A stretch of 64,000 nucleotides of DNA from positions 8,871,001 to 8,935,000 of the forward strand of contig NC_056409.1 of assembly GCF_905147365.1 (NCBI RefSeq), given 5' to 3'. The position numbers were made by a program, and so were the translations under genes. This document shows positions 10,755 to 21,410 of this stretch, piece after piece. The notes under the pieces were generated by a model. It made no database searches, had not been told where the DNA came from, and saw only the letters and a program-made list of their open reading frames with translations. This DNA comes from Aricia agestis. Taxonomy: Eukaryota > Arthropoda > Insecta > Lepidoptera > Lycaenidae. Positions within the stretch are counted from its first letter, which is position 1. Every line of letters begins with the position of its first letter.

Positions 10755-11299
10755 ATTGTTAAAGATTTAAAGACGAGACGACGACGACGAACGAATTTCG
10801 TTAGACAAATTTTCTAAGATAAACGTCTTCTGTACGGAGCACTATTATAATATATTCTGTGGCCATACACAATAATGATTTTCTTTTGTTTAAGGCTATT
10901 GGCTACCTTGCTTGTCTTGTTTGTGGTAAATTATGTGTCCCAATTTCATGTGTCAAAACTACATTTTAAAATTCTTAAACCAATAAGTACCTACTATAAA
11001 ATAAAAGAGCGTCACCAAATCGTAATTTTCGATAATCCCCTGTGTGTACCCTTTTGGTCAAAAACATTTATTAATTTTTTTTATTATTATATTCCCGTTG
11101 TCGACTCGTAAAGTAAAAGATGATTAATCACACGTGGGAGCTGATGTCACATACGACACATAATATACTTTAGAAGTAATAACAAAAATTACAATTAGCA
11201 AGTTTCGGCCATCAATCATGGCATCGGAGAATGATCGAGCAAAGTTTGATGAACTGTTTTTAGAAAAGTTTTTTGTTTATACCTTTATAGACAACGAAT

Positions 11300-11560
11300 A
11301 TCATATTATATGCTATAACCAGTATTTGGTGTACAGAAATGGATTGGAGGATGGAGTCTAATGTTGGTAACCTTAAATTATAATCTGGGGGCACGGCAGT
11401 GCCCCCGTCAAGTCGAGCAAAAATGCGGCACGGCCGTACCATCCTTTTCTCGAAATCATTAAGGCTCTTTTTGACCGCCCTATAACTTCGTTGTAGATAA
11501 AACAACAAACCAGAATTTTCAGTAGCTAAGCAGGCGTTGTATAAATACGGTATATTATAT
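11300..11560 (-). repeat. Interspersed repeat with GGGGGCACGGCAGTGCCCCC palindrome
   Basis: Contains GGGGGCACGGCAGTGCCCCC followed by CGGCACGGCCGTACCATCCTTTTCTCGA. The same blocks, in opposite orientation, occur at about 47930-48010 (TATGGTACAGCCGTGCC, then GGGGCACTGCCGTGCCCCCAG). This is therefore a dispersed family. Boundaries are approximate. Confidence 0.55.
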
Positions 11561-11838
11561 TTAAAATTTCATTCAATTATTCAATTTGAAGTACCTAGTA
11601 GTTTAAGAATTGAAGACTGACTGACTGAAGGCACTTCTAGCAGACATAGAACCAACAAATTTAGAATATAATTTGTGTTTGGTGTCCAAATTAAGGGAAA
11701 CCCTAAACATATCATAATTTCTATCCAGTTTTCTAGATAAACTAACTTCATGAATAACTTTGTAATCCCATATAAATGTATACGATTACAAAGTAACATT
11801 TACAGTATATATGAATCATTGTACCCGTACCATCGATA

Positions 11839-12103
11839 TCTCCCATACGTATAATGGAAGACTCAAAGGTGACTGACTGACTGACTGACTAACTGACTGA
11901 CATTATAGTGATCTATCAACGCACGGCCCAAACCACTGGACGGATCGGACTGAAATTTGGCATGCAGGTAGATGTTATGACGTAGGCATCCGCTAAGATA
12001 GGATTTAGATAAATTCCACCCCTAAGGGGGTAAAATATCGGATGAAAGATTGTATAATATAATAATACTTCTTAACGCGAGCAAAGCTGCGGGCACAAGC
12101 TAG
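11839..12103 (+). mobile_element. Helitron-like non-autonomous element
   Basis: Matches the copies at 15247 and 41224: ACTCAAAGGTGACTGACTGA, CACTGGACGGATCGG, TTTGGCATGCAGGTAGAT, then TTAACGCGAGCAAAGCTGCGGGCACAAG CTAG|T. The 3' end is canonical for the family; the 5' end (TCTCCCATACGTATAATGGA) is decayed. The 3' end abuts the 3' end of another Helitron-like copy at 12112 in the opposite orientation. Confidence 0.6.
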
Positions 12104-12111
12104 TCTAGACA

Positions 12112-12250
12112 CTAGCTTTTGCCTGCGGCTTCGCTTGCATGGAATTCGAAAATCGCGTAAAATACAAATATTCTTGTAAACGATGTTTTTTCAACGATGT
12201 TCAAGTCGATTGGTTGCTTCGTTAGGCTGTGAAGGAGGGACAAACAACAG
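12112..12250 (-). mobile_element. Truncated Helitron-like element
   Basis: Minus-strand 3' end GAAGCCGCAGGCAAAAG CTAG|T, with internal blocks shared with the 7264-7499 copy (GGAATTCGAAAATCG, GGTTGCTTCGTTAGGCTG). The 5' half is missing. Confidence 0.5.
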
Positions 12251-12600
12251 TCATGAAAGGCTTATAACCAGCATTGGATGGTAGATATACAGGTAGTATG
12301 GTTTTATTACTGTATACATAATGATTATGATTAATTGTTTGTTTTATTTTTTCTTACAATAAATATTAAAAATATTCGTTGCAATTAATTTAATTGTATC
12401 TTGCAATTAATGTCAGTTATTGTAAATAAATGAATTGTAAAACAAAATTAATAGATTTATTGCAATTAAATTAATTGTGATTAAATTAATTGTAAAATTA
12501 AAAAATAAATTGATTGATGCTCAACACTTGTGATGAGTGTGGCCTGAATTATATTACTCGCGCTAGCGACGCAAGCGAGCGCTCAGTGCGGGCGGCACGT

Positions 12601-13718
12601 AAAAGGTAAAACGTACAAAAAAGGCAAAAAGTAGGGCTTTACAAAAAGAAGTGAGATGCCATCAGAAACATCCTGTAAAGAAACAACTCAGTTTTTTCTA
12701 CCGTAAAAAGTTGTGAGATCCATGTAATACCAAGTTGGTTAATTTATACAATCCCTACTTAACTGACCTTCTGTCTTACGTTATTACGTAAGTTATTATC
12801 AAAATCAAAATCAAAAATATTTATTTCCAAATAGGTTAACAAAGTTAACTCTTTTAGAACGTCGTGTCTACATGAGGCCTACCACCGGTTCGGGAACTAC
12901 CCCGCCGAGAAGAAAAAGGTGGAAAATAACAAAGATAGTTTAAACTAATTTATGTTAAGTATGTAAGTACTTATAGTAAGTATAAATATGGTACATTTAT
13001 ATAGAAGCGACCTATGGTCAGTCAGCTTATTTTTCCCAAGGTGAGCTATCATTGAGAAAATCAGTTACCTTATAATAAGCCTTAGCACATAAACGATCTT
13101 TAACAACTTTTATATGAACAATTATCATATGAATATTAAAAATCATTTACATTTTAACTTTACTTGGCCATTTCATGAAAACACAATGTATCTTACAATT
13201 TACATATTATTAGAGTGTTTAGTCTATTGCACTCCATGCAATTGAAACTCGTCTCCAAAACGAATGTACCTATTACTTTTCCAAGCGGCTCATCGGATGA
13301 CAACATGGCTTAAATTTATCAATAAACCGAGAAACGGGATCTAGTACAACCAAGTTACTGTTACTCAAGTTAACCATTAAAATTTCAGAACCATTAACTT
13401 CTTAAAGATCATACTACATCCTTTCGAAATGAATTTGGCGAGAAATGAGAAACCAGGTTGCTGGTTCATTGTGCTGTGTGATACACACTAAACATAGATG
13501 GCCAAGTCGATCTATTTATTTAAAACGTAAACTATTTTTAATATTGACATGATAATAACTTACGTAATAACAAGACAGAAGGTCCCTTAAGTAGGGCCTG
13601 AATAAATTAACCGACTTGGTATTACATGGATCTCACAGTAGAAAATTGAGTTGCGAGACTTGGTTTTTTTACAGAATGTTTTTGATGGCATAGGTATATT
13701 TTGTACGTTAAACTTTTG
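12601..13718. mobile_element. ~1.1-kb element with long (~200 bp) terminal inverted repeats
   Basis: The left arm (12601-12802) and right arm (13541-13718) are imperfect inverted copies. Shared blocks are AACGTACAAAA, ATGCCATCA, GTGAGATCCATGTAATACCA, GGTTAATTTAT, CCCTAC and TTACGTAAGTTATTATC. The arms have diverged by many indels. Between them lies a LINE-derived segment (12803 onward). No transposase is present; it looks like a foldback or MITE-type DNA element. Confidence 0.6.
12803..13120 (-). mobile_element. LINE 3'-end fragment (CR1-like) nested in inverted-repeat element
   Basis: On the minus strand it carries CGGTTCTTCTCGGCGGGGTA, TTCCCGAACCGGTGGTAG and a 3' tail made of TTTTGA repeats (plus strand ATCAAAATCAAAATCAAAAA at 12798-12817). 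The same CGGTTCTTCTCGCCGGGATA and CCGGTGGTAGG text is seen at 17440-17600. It starts exactly where the left inverted arm ends. The left boundary is clear and the right one approximate. Confidence 0.5.
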
Positions 13719-15246
13719 TTAAGAAAAGCCTACGACGAAGTCAATTTAACAGTACTTTCAGATCTTGGATAAATTATATTATTAACTGCATATTTAATTA
13801 ATAAATAATTACTTTATTTTTTAAGATTTAAAAATTATACCCGTGTATTACCGAAGAAGGGACGATATTTTATGGTGTAAAATGAAAGATCTGAAAAACT
13901 GTTAACTTCCAGCTATAAGATAAACCACACGTCAATAAAGGTAATTCAATAATATTTCTACAATCGTCCTGTTATATTGTCTTTCATTCTGGAAACCATC
14001 GGCTTTGTGGGCAAACGTAGTATGAAATTCACAAAGCAAAACGTCTTACAACGTTATCGTATTCTTGATCAATACTCCAGGGTTTGCATAGTCAAACAAA
14101 ATATTATGTCAATACATCCATATTTGAACAAATAACTTCTGTATATCTCGAAATACCAAATTCTAGAACAGTAACTGAAAGTCAAACAATGATTCCGCAT
14201 GCCCACCAACTCATATATTATATTATTATTTGGTTGGTTATACCTACTCAGGTCGATTTCGTTGCCCTAGCTGCCTTTTTATAACAGGACCTACATACAT
14301 ATATGGACATTACAACGTATTAGAGCTATCGTTCTAAAGTGATTGTACTTCGATGGCTTAGTCAAACAAACATACAAGAAATATCACAATGCTTGACACA
14401 ATATTCAACTCCCAAAGCTTGCGGCTTATTTCCAAGTTTCGAGTTGGAAAGAAGCCACTGGGTGTAGTTTTTAAATTTACTTAGCCTAACGAGCGAAGTC
14501 TTGCGGTCGCGGACAGGACGTTGTTATACTATTCAGAGTATTATTAATATTATAGCTTTAGTTTAAAAAACAGATAATATCAGTGTCCGCTTATTGGCGG
14601 ATTGCAAAATATTTTTGGTAGGTTTATCGTAGAAAGATATTGAATACTACGTAATATATTTTGGTAGCGTATACGATTAACATTCTTGTACTCGAGATTT
14701 TTTCTCTTGTAACTGTAGAAAGTGTAACAGTGTTTTTAAGTAGGTAGGTTCAATTAAAGTTCTATTATACGACCAATGAAATAGTCGAAAATGGTAATAA
14801 CGAATTGTATGATACAAATATTCACATTTTAAAAGAGCTATTCCACTGCCAATTGTGTTGAAATATATTTTACAAAGCGAAGCGAACACACCATTAATCT
14901 TTTTATCAAACTCGATTTTGAAAGCTTTTAGGTCACAATTTCTCAACCTTTTAGTGCCACGAGTCGCGACCGACTAAATAGTCTCAAAGATAAGAAAAAC
15001 GTTTTAAATCTCCACGCCGCTTATAAAAAATACATTTAGAATGCACTTTAATCATCGCTAAATATACAGTAGTACGATATCACTTTACTACAAAGTTTCT
15101 TTATTTAATAAACGTAAACTTTATAATATTTTATTGATATCTAATATGAAATCAAGTTTAAAGTAAAGTGTTACAACAATACAATTTTACGTCCTCACTC
15201 AGTACAGAGGCATATTAAATAATAGTTTGACATAAAATTTATGGAA
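13719..15246. other. AT-rich stretch, no supported feature
   Basis: I see no gene or repeat here. The ORFs at 14084-14284 (+) and 14677-14946 (-) have AT-biased composition and no recognisable motif. Confidence 0.5.
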
Positions 15247-15485
15247 TCTATATATATAAAACTCAAAGGTGACTGACTGACTGATTGACATAGTAATCTA
15301 TCAACGCACAGCCCAAACCACTGGACGGATCGGGTTAAAATTTGGCATGCAGGTAGATATTATGACGTAGGTACCCGCTAAGAAAGGATTTTGATAAATT
15401 CCAACCCCAAGGGGTTCAAATAGGGGATGAAAGTTTGTATATAATAATAATTCTTAACGCGAGCGAAGCCGCGGGCAAAAGTTTG
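15247..15485 (+). mobile_element. Helitron-like non-autonomous element
   Basis: Starts A|TCTATATATATAAAACTCA and continues GGTGACTGACTGACTGATTG, CACTGGACGGATCGGG and GGCATGCAGGTAGATATTAT, ending GCGAGCGAAGCCGCGGGCAA. The terminal CTAG has decayed to TTTG. Confidence 0.6.
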
Positions 15486-16212
15486 TTAAGGTATAAGTGA
15501 GGTAATTATTAAATCTCTCGTGCGGCCGAAAGACTTGCCCTAGCAAGTCTTGTTCCTAAACTGCAATCCAGGTTAATATTTCAACGAGATTTATTTTAAA
15601 GTGTCTGCAATCAATTTTCAAGCTAACGTTAAAGTTTTTATCAGCTTTTAGCATACGTAGCATGGCGCCATTCCTGTCACGTAATACCTGCAACGTCGTC
15701 GGAGCGACGTTTAGGCACCAAGCACGGACCATAGCCTATTTCCATAAACAACTCCAATACCGTCTCGAATACGTATTTAAATCCCATTCACTTGCACATC
15801 TAATAGAGAAAACAATTTTAATTTTAGACCTCCGTTTCTCGACTTCAAGCCAAAATCAACTTTCCACTTCTAGAAATAGGAGTAATTTTGTTTTCGTGCG
15901 TAACTAAAAGGGTTAGATATGAGGTGGTCCTGCTGACGCTGACAAAATATAACACTGCCGTCGCTGATGTTGTTTTTATCTAAATTGAATTCTATCGCTT
16001 TGAAAATAGAGGTTATTTTATGCCAATTACCCAGTTTGAGGCGCACGCTCTCCGTAAAAGATGGGAAGATTACTGAATACCTAAACTGCGGTCAGTGGAT
16101 GCGCTTCTGTCCAATGTTTAGATGCGATTTACATATTATTCTTGTCGTTCTGCTTGCAAACTTTTTATTTTGAATAAAAAATGTTTCCCACATTCTTTTG
16201 AATATTAATAAT
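15486..16212. other. Unannotated stretch with one unrecognised 81-aa ORF
   Basis: An ORF at 15662-15907 (+, starts MAPFLSRNTCNVVGATFRHQ) has mixed composition but no family I recognise and no splice or promoter context. It is treated as a chance ORF. Nothing else is seen. Confidence 0.4.
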
Positions 16213-16596
16213 ATACTCCAGTCATTATATACATTTGGAAATGCACATAAACCGAGAAAGCCAAATTTTGGATATTACGTGAGGGATGGCTAGAAAAGCT
16301 TAAGTTCAAATTGTCGACCACAGTAACCTTGTGGGTTTTCCGCCATCTTGGAAAAAGGGTTAAATTCAGTTTTTCAGTTGAAATACGATTTTTTTATCTC
16401 GACGGTGAACCGAGTTATGATGAAAAAACTGAATTTAACTCTTTTTTCAAGATGGCAGAAAACCCACAAGGTTATTTTGGTCAACAATTTGAACTTAAGC
16501 GTTTCTAGCCATCCCCCACGTAATATCCAAAAATTTGGCTTTCTCGGTTCATTTGCATTTCTAGCCTGATTTTTCTGACGTTATGACTGGAGTATT
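16213..16596. mobile_element. 384-bp palindromic (foldback) element
   Basis: Outer ends are ATACTCCAGTCAT and ATGACTGGAGTATT. Arms 16213-16374 and 16423-16596 mirror each other through AACCGAGAAAGCCAAATTT, GGATATTACGTG, GGGATGGCTAGAAA, AACCTTGTGGGTTTTC, GCCATCTTG and AAATTCAGTTTTT. A 48-bp centre is unpaired. It has no coding capacity. It shares CGCCATCTTGGAAAAAGGG with the palindrome at 24229-24668. Confidence 0.75.
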
Positions 16597-17439
16597 ATTT
16601 TTCCAGTGAAGATGACAGAAACGACGCCTTCGAAAAGATGGTTGCGTATTTTTTTGCATATTTTCCATAGCAATTACTATTATTCAATATTACTGAAATA
16701 TTTTTAATTAAGTAAACATCGATTGGAGTATATTCTTGTAAAAAATTTGATTGTACATATTGTACACAGTAGATTAGTAGAGAAGACACAAAATTCCTTT
16801 CGACGTGTGAATAACAATGAAACATGATCTTTTCATAAGGAGTCCTAGTAGTAAAGCGGATATGTAACAAAGAAACCACAATATATCCTCAATATTGAGT
16901 ACGCTGAGAATGATTTTATGATAATAATCATGCCACAGTACTTAACCTATATCATTTCAAACACTCTCCGGCACTATACTATGTCATCGCGAGAACGCAT
17001 TTTATGACACACGTACTTCCCGAAAATACGAAACATAATTTGGTCTACCCTCGTGTGATTAATAAAAAACAAAACAAATGGAGAGGATTTTTTTAATAAA
17101 AATGAAGCATAATATAATTATTATTATCGACAGTATCAAATTATTATCACATATGTAGCTGATTTTGTACATTTCATGTTATTGATTAGCTATGTCTAAA
17201 ATTGTTAATTGATTAAGTAGGTTTTATGTGATTGTGATTCAGTATTTTATTTACCCTAAAATTTTTAGTATGTACTAGATAATTATAACTTTCTATTTAT
17301 GGTGGTTTAACCAAAAATGGCCTCAAAGTTGGCCTTGCCTTACAATTTAGACCATAAGTTAGGTTGATGTATAAAATATAAGAATTTATTGTAAACCTTA
17401 TTTTAAAAGACTAATTTTTTTCTCACTTTTTTTTTGGTA

Positions 17440-17600
17440 AAAAATTGGGGGCCCCGTGCGTGTTTCTTACGCCGGTTCTTCTCGCCGGGATAGTTCCCGA
17501 GCCGGTGGTAGGTGATGCCTACCACCGGTAGACTTTCAGAGAACATTTGCAAACATTTATTCTGAATTAAAAAAATTGACTTTGAGTTTATAAAAATTTT
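17440..17600 (+). mobile_element. LINE 3'-end fragment (CR1-like)
   Basis: Contains CTTACGCCGGTTCTTCTCGC, GATAGTTCCCGAGCCGGTGG and a tail region ATTGACTTTGAGTTTA, the plus-strand counterpart of the fragment at 12803. It includes a perfect 11-bp hairpin CCGGTGGTAGG / CCTACCACCGG (17502-17528, 5-nt loop) that looks secondary to the family. Confidence 0.5.
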
Positions 17601-18672
17601 AGAAAGAAATGAATTAATCAAAATCGGACTACTCGTTAAAAATAAATACGTGGTCATACATAAAAATAAAAAAATATACGCGTCCTTCGGTAGCCAGCTA
17701 ATAAGCGATTTTAGTGAAATTACAGCCCCGTATGTATTGCTAGGCTATTTCATACTATAAACACGGCTCTCGCAGACTCGCAGTACACTCACATTTTACG
17801 GCACTACATCCATTTACTGGCGGCAGTCAAATAAAATTTGCGACTACATTGTCGAAAACTATTTACAGTAAACCACAGAATAAAGTTTGTAAATTAGTAA
17901 CTTAATTGTTGAGCAAATAAAATAATGCACGAATTTTAATATTATCAGAACCTTTGAATCAATTGATTTAGAACATTTAATATAATAAACATAGAAATAA
18001 TCAGAAACAAAAGTTTTGTTTTTCAGAACGAATGCTAGAACAGAGAAACTGTGAGTTTTACACACAAGGTACATAGCTTGAAAAACGTAGTCCACATAAA
18101 TCTAGATTACGTGGCGTATTGCGAACTAAAGTTGTAAGTATAATGAAAATACACTCTTCTGTACTGCAAAATATAATGTTTATACTACTACTATTTGTCA
18201 CCTCATAGTTACTATTTGTAGTTATATTTAGTTTTAGTTATATCTAATTGAAGGTTTAAATATTATATTGCCTCATATTTTGTCTTCTAGTGCTTTACTG
18301 CATATAGAGTTAAAGTCTCACTTAAAAAATAATTACGTAACTATCTTATTTATAATAAATGAATTGCTACACTTGACTAACCAATAACATTTTTAACATA
18401 ATATCAGATAAAGGACTAGGATAACCGCTATGGTATTTTAGCAAGATAATATTCATTTATTATAAGGTACAAGTTATACGCGTTTCAAAAGTACGCCCAC
18501 GCTGTAAAATTCAACTTCAAACACACGTTTTGTAATGTCCACAAAATCTTAATACAACAGAGCACCATCATGTTTACTCAACGCAATGTAAACGGAAAAG
18601 ACCCGTGAGGGTTTTAAAACCTTTTAATATTTGGAAAAATGTATTTCTGCAGCCCCATTCCAGGAATATTAT
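17601..18672. other. AT-rich stretch, no supported feature
   Basis: No repeat or gene is recognised up to the left edge of the LTR element. The flanking 4 bp at 18669-18672 (TTAT) are the target duplication of that element. Confidence 0.5.
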
Positions 18673-18908
18673 TGTTACGTGCTAGGGTTCGAGGATTTGG
18701 AGAGAAAGACCTGCTGACTCTCTTGAAGACTTTATTAACACTGCACTAAACACTAGGTCTCAAACACTAAGCACTAAGTCCAAAACACTAAGCACTATCA
18801 CTGTCCTAGGTCGTTGCCGAGTCGTAAGTTCACTGGTTCACTCACTATTGATCACTTGTTTTCACTCCGACGATCGCTTAATGATAGTTCGATTCGAACT
18901 GAACTGCC
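18673..18908 (-). repeat. Truncated 3' LTR (R-U5 portion only)
   Basis: Matches 22804-23039 of the full LTR, from TGTTACGTGCTAGGG to GAACTGCC, then switches directly to RNase H-linker coding sequence. The missing part is the whole U3. The breakpoint corresponds to 23039, within about 3 bp of the predicted transcription start of the intact LTR. Confidence 0.88.
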
Positions 18909-20321
18909 TATTGGTTTTACGTCACCCCGTTTCTTCCATGTGATGATGTGCCGAAGGTCTTCATCTCTCTCTTGAGCCTCCCTCATAGCATCGTTCTCCC
19001 ATGGACCCAAAGGACTTGTTCTCGTTAACTTTAATGTCACTTCATTAGATTCCTGCTTAACACAATGTTTGCAGTCGTCTGAACACGGCCTTCGTGAGAG
19101 TGCATCGGCATTCCCATGCGACTTTCTGCTGCGATGTTCGGTCTTGAAGTCATACTCCTGGAGCTGTTCAATCCATCGAGCTACTTGACCTTCTGGGTTC
19201 TTAAACTGTAGTAGCCACTTCAACGCCGCGTGATCAGTTCGCAGTAAAAACTGTCTGCCAATGAGATACTTGCTGAAATGTTGTAGCGTCTTCACGACAG
19301 CCAAGAGTTCTCTTCTTGTCACACAGTAGTTTCTCTCTGGCTTAGATAAAGATTTGCTGAAATATGCAATTACAACTTCTCTTTCGCCCTGTTTTTGAGA
19401 TAACACCCCTCCAATGGCTGTGTTGCTTGCATCCGTGTCGACTATAAACTGACCTTCAGGTTGTGGGTACCCCAGGATTGGTGTTTCACAGAGATATTTC
19501 TTCAGTTTCTGAAAAGAATCTTTAGAAGTCTCGTCCCAAATAAACTGACGCTTATCCTCTGTCAGCCGATGTAATGGCTTGGCTATCTCTGAGAATCCCT
19601 TAACAAAATGCCTGTAGTATGAGCATAGTCCGAGAAATGCCCGCACTTCGGTTTTGTTCTTAGGGGTCGGCCAATTTTGAACTGCTTCCAGTTTCTCCGG
19701 GTCCGTCTGGATTCCATTACTGGAGATAACATGGCCGAGATAATTAAGGTTACTCCTAAATAAACGACATTTTTTCGGATTCAACTTTAACTTGGCCCCC
19801 TCTATTTTGGCGAAAACTCGTTCTAAGTTTCGCAAATGGTCCTCGAAGTTACGGCCAACAATGATGACGTCGTTCAAGTAGACTAAGCAAGCCTCTCCAA
19901 CTAAGCCTGCCAGTACACACTCCATGAGTCGCTCAAATGTGGCAGGTGCATTGCACAATCCAAAGGCCATGACGTTAAACTGCCATAAATCTTTACCGGT
20001 GGAGAACGCTGTCTTCTCCTTGTCTTTTGGATGAATTTCCACCTGCCAGTATCCAGATTTCAGGTCCAGCTGGAATGGATAGCTGTCCTTCTTAGTAACA
20101 TCATTGAGACGCCTGTAGTCCACACAAAATCTTGTGCTGCCATCTTTCTTCTTCACTAACACAATAGGTGAGCACCACGGACTTGCAGACGGTTCAATAA
20201 TCTTATGCCGTCTCATGTCCTCCAAAAGGTCTTCAACTTCTTTCTCCTTTGCGATGGGTATCCGTCTTGCTCGTTGGCGAATTGGGTTCTCGCTTCCGGT
20301 ATCTATCCTGTGCTGAACCAT
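18852..20321 (-). pseudogene. Gypsy pol: reverse transcriptase and RNase H, integrase deleted
   Basis: 489-codon open stretch. RT landmarks: RFCVDYRRLN (65-73), LDLKSGYWQ (85-93), FGLCNAPATF and the catalytic box at 148-151. The box reads YLND where the family has YLDD, so one catalytic Asp is Asn. Between YPF and LDLKSGYWQ (residues 83-85) about 15-20 residues usual for the family are missing. RNase H is recognisable: D295 (VDTDASN), E338 (TRRELLAV), D363 (RTDHAALKW), ending NADALSRR. The last ~18 codons (from residue 472) are read from LTR sequence, so the C-terminus is a deletion chimera and the integrase is gone. An N-terminal linker piece is open at 20303-20491 in another frame. The protein would not be active. 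Confidence 0.9.
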
Positions 20322-20491
20322 CGACGTTCTTCTAAGGTCGCCTTCCTGACTGGAGAAGATATTCGCGTGGCGTTGTAGAAACTTCTTAGCTTATTGCTCT
20401 GCGAATAAATCAGATTACTCTTGCAGTCATCGAGTAGCTGAGTCACTATTCCATAGTTGCTGGTGTTTGCTGAGTCTGAGAGTTCGATCAC
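20303..20491 (-). pseudogene. Gypsy pol fragment: protease-RT linker
   Basis: 62 codons (MIELSDSANTSNYG...) in a frame different from both the protease piece and the RT piece. Its position suggests the spacer between protease and RT, and the following frame change joins it to the RT ORF. Between 20491 and 20644 the coding frame is further broken by stops. Confidence 0.55.
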
Positions 20492-20643
20492 AGGATCAAA
20501 CTACACTTTCTCATCCAGACAACTTCCTCGCACTTTCCAATGACGTCACCTTTGTTCAAGCAGATCTCACGATCACCAAGATTCAAAACTCTGACCACAG
20601 CGTTACTGCTTCCACTAACAAGGGTTCTCGCCGTCATCAGTTT

Positions 20644-21410
20644 TTACGCTGATGTCTTGGTAGGTGTGTCTTCGATCAACACGCATCTGTTTGACTTCTT
20701 CTTTCCAGCTGGCGGTAGTTTCACCAGCACTTTAGCTTCCGCTCGTCCAGGTATGATGACTTCCTTTACACATGCGACTTTCCCGCAGGCGCCTCCAAGG
20801 ATGAAAATTTCTTCTTCACCACACTTGAAAACTCCGTCAGCGACATTAATTCTGCAGCTATGCTTCTTCATGAAATCCAAACCCAAGATGCAATCATTCA
20901 TAATCTCAGCCACGATAACGTCATGAGGGTATGAGGATCCCCCTACATTAATCGTAACTGACATTTCTCCCAGGACGGGTCAAAACCCGTCCTGGGAGAA
21001 ATTCCGGTCAGCCAATGCTGACCGGAGGCAGTAAGGAGCCGACAGTTAATTCTCCTCTTGTGTCTTCTTGCGGCTTTTACCAGATTTGGGTTCACTATTG
21101 TTCTAGAGGCTCCTGTGTCTAGAGTCATTTTGCAATCCGTCCCGTTAATAGTCCCCTGTATCACCACACTATTCCCGCTGCTTGCTTGGGAGATAACCGT
21201 TATTGGGGCTTCCACCGTGTCAACCAGCACTCGCCCCTTAGTCCTGGATTTTATTCGTTTCCCTGCTTCCGGGCAGGGGACGAGGCCCCTTGCTTTTGCA
21301 GCTCTTCCATTTGTTCCATGCGTTCCTCGAGCCTTTTCATCCTTACCATGTGGGTTTCCTTCTGCGGGCAGTTGAGCTGAATATGGCCTCTCTCGCCGCA
21401 CTTGTAGCAC
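20644..21410 (-). pseudogene. Gypsy aspartic protease, broken
   Basis: Two ORFs make up this region. The first (21410-20943) overlaps the gag end by 160 bp in the -1 frame, the usual gag-pro arrangement for gypsy elements, and carries the active-site loop LDTGASRT. The second (20964-20644) carries the downstream half with the conserved ILGLDFM. The break between them coincides with two adjacent perfect hairpins at 20963-21025, which replace expected coding sequence. The protease would cleave the Gag-Pol polyprotein; here it cannot be made as one chain. Confidence 0.8.
20963..21025. repeat. Two adjacent perfect hairpins inside the protease region
   Basis: Hairpin 1: ATTTCTCCCAGGACGGGT (20963-20980), loop CAAA, perfect complement 20985-21002 (18-bp stem). 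Hairpin 2: CCGGTCAGC (21004-21012), loop CAAT, GCTGACCGG (21017-21025). Together they interrupt the protease reading frame. One arm of hairpin 1 continues into good downstream coding sequence, so the other arm looks like a newly made inverted copy. Confidence 0.85.

Noticed and set aside
10875..11111. 78-aa ORF with a hydrophobic N-terminus resembling a signal peptide
   Set aside because: AT-driven composition (Phe, Leu, Ile, Tyr, Lys); no motif, no context, and length fits chance.
20540..20926. 128-aa plus-strand ORF
   Set aside because: Antisense of the gypsy protease region.
20963..21025. Rho-independent terminators
   Set aside because: GC hairpins inside a eukaryotic retroelement ORF, without bacterial context.
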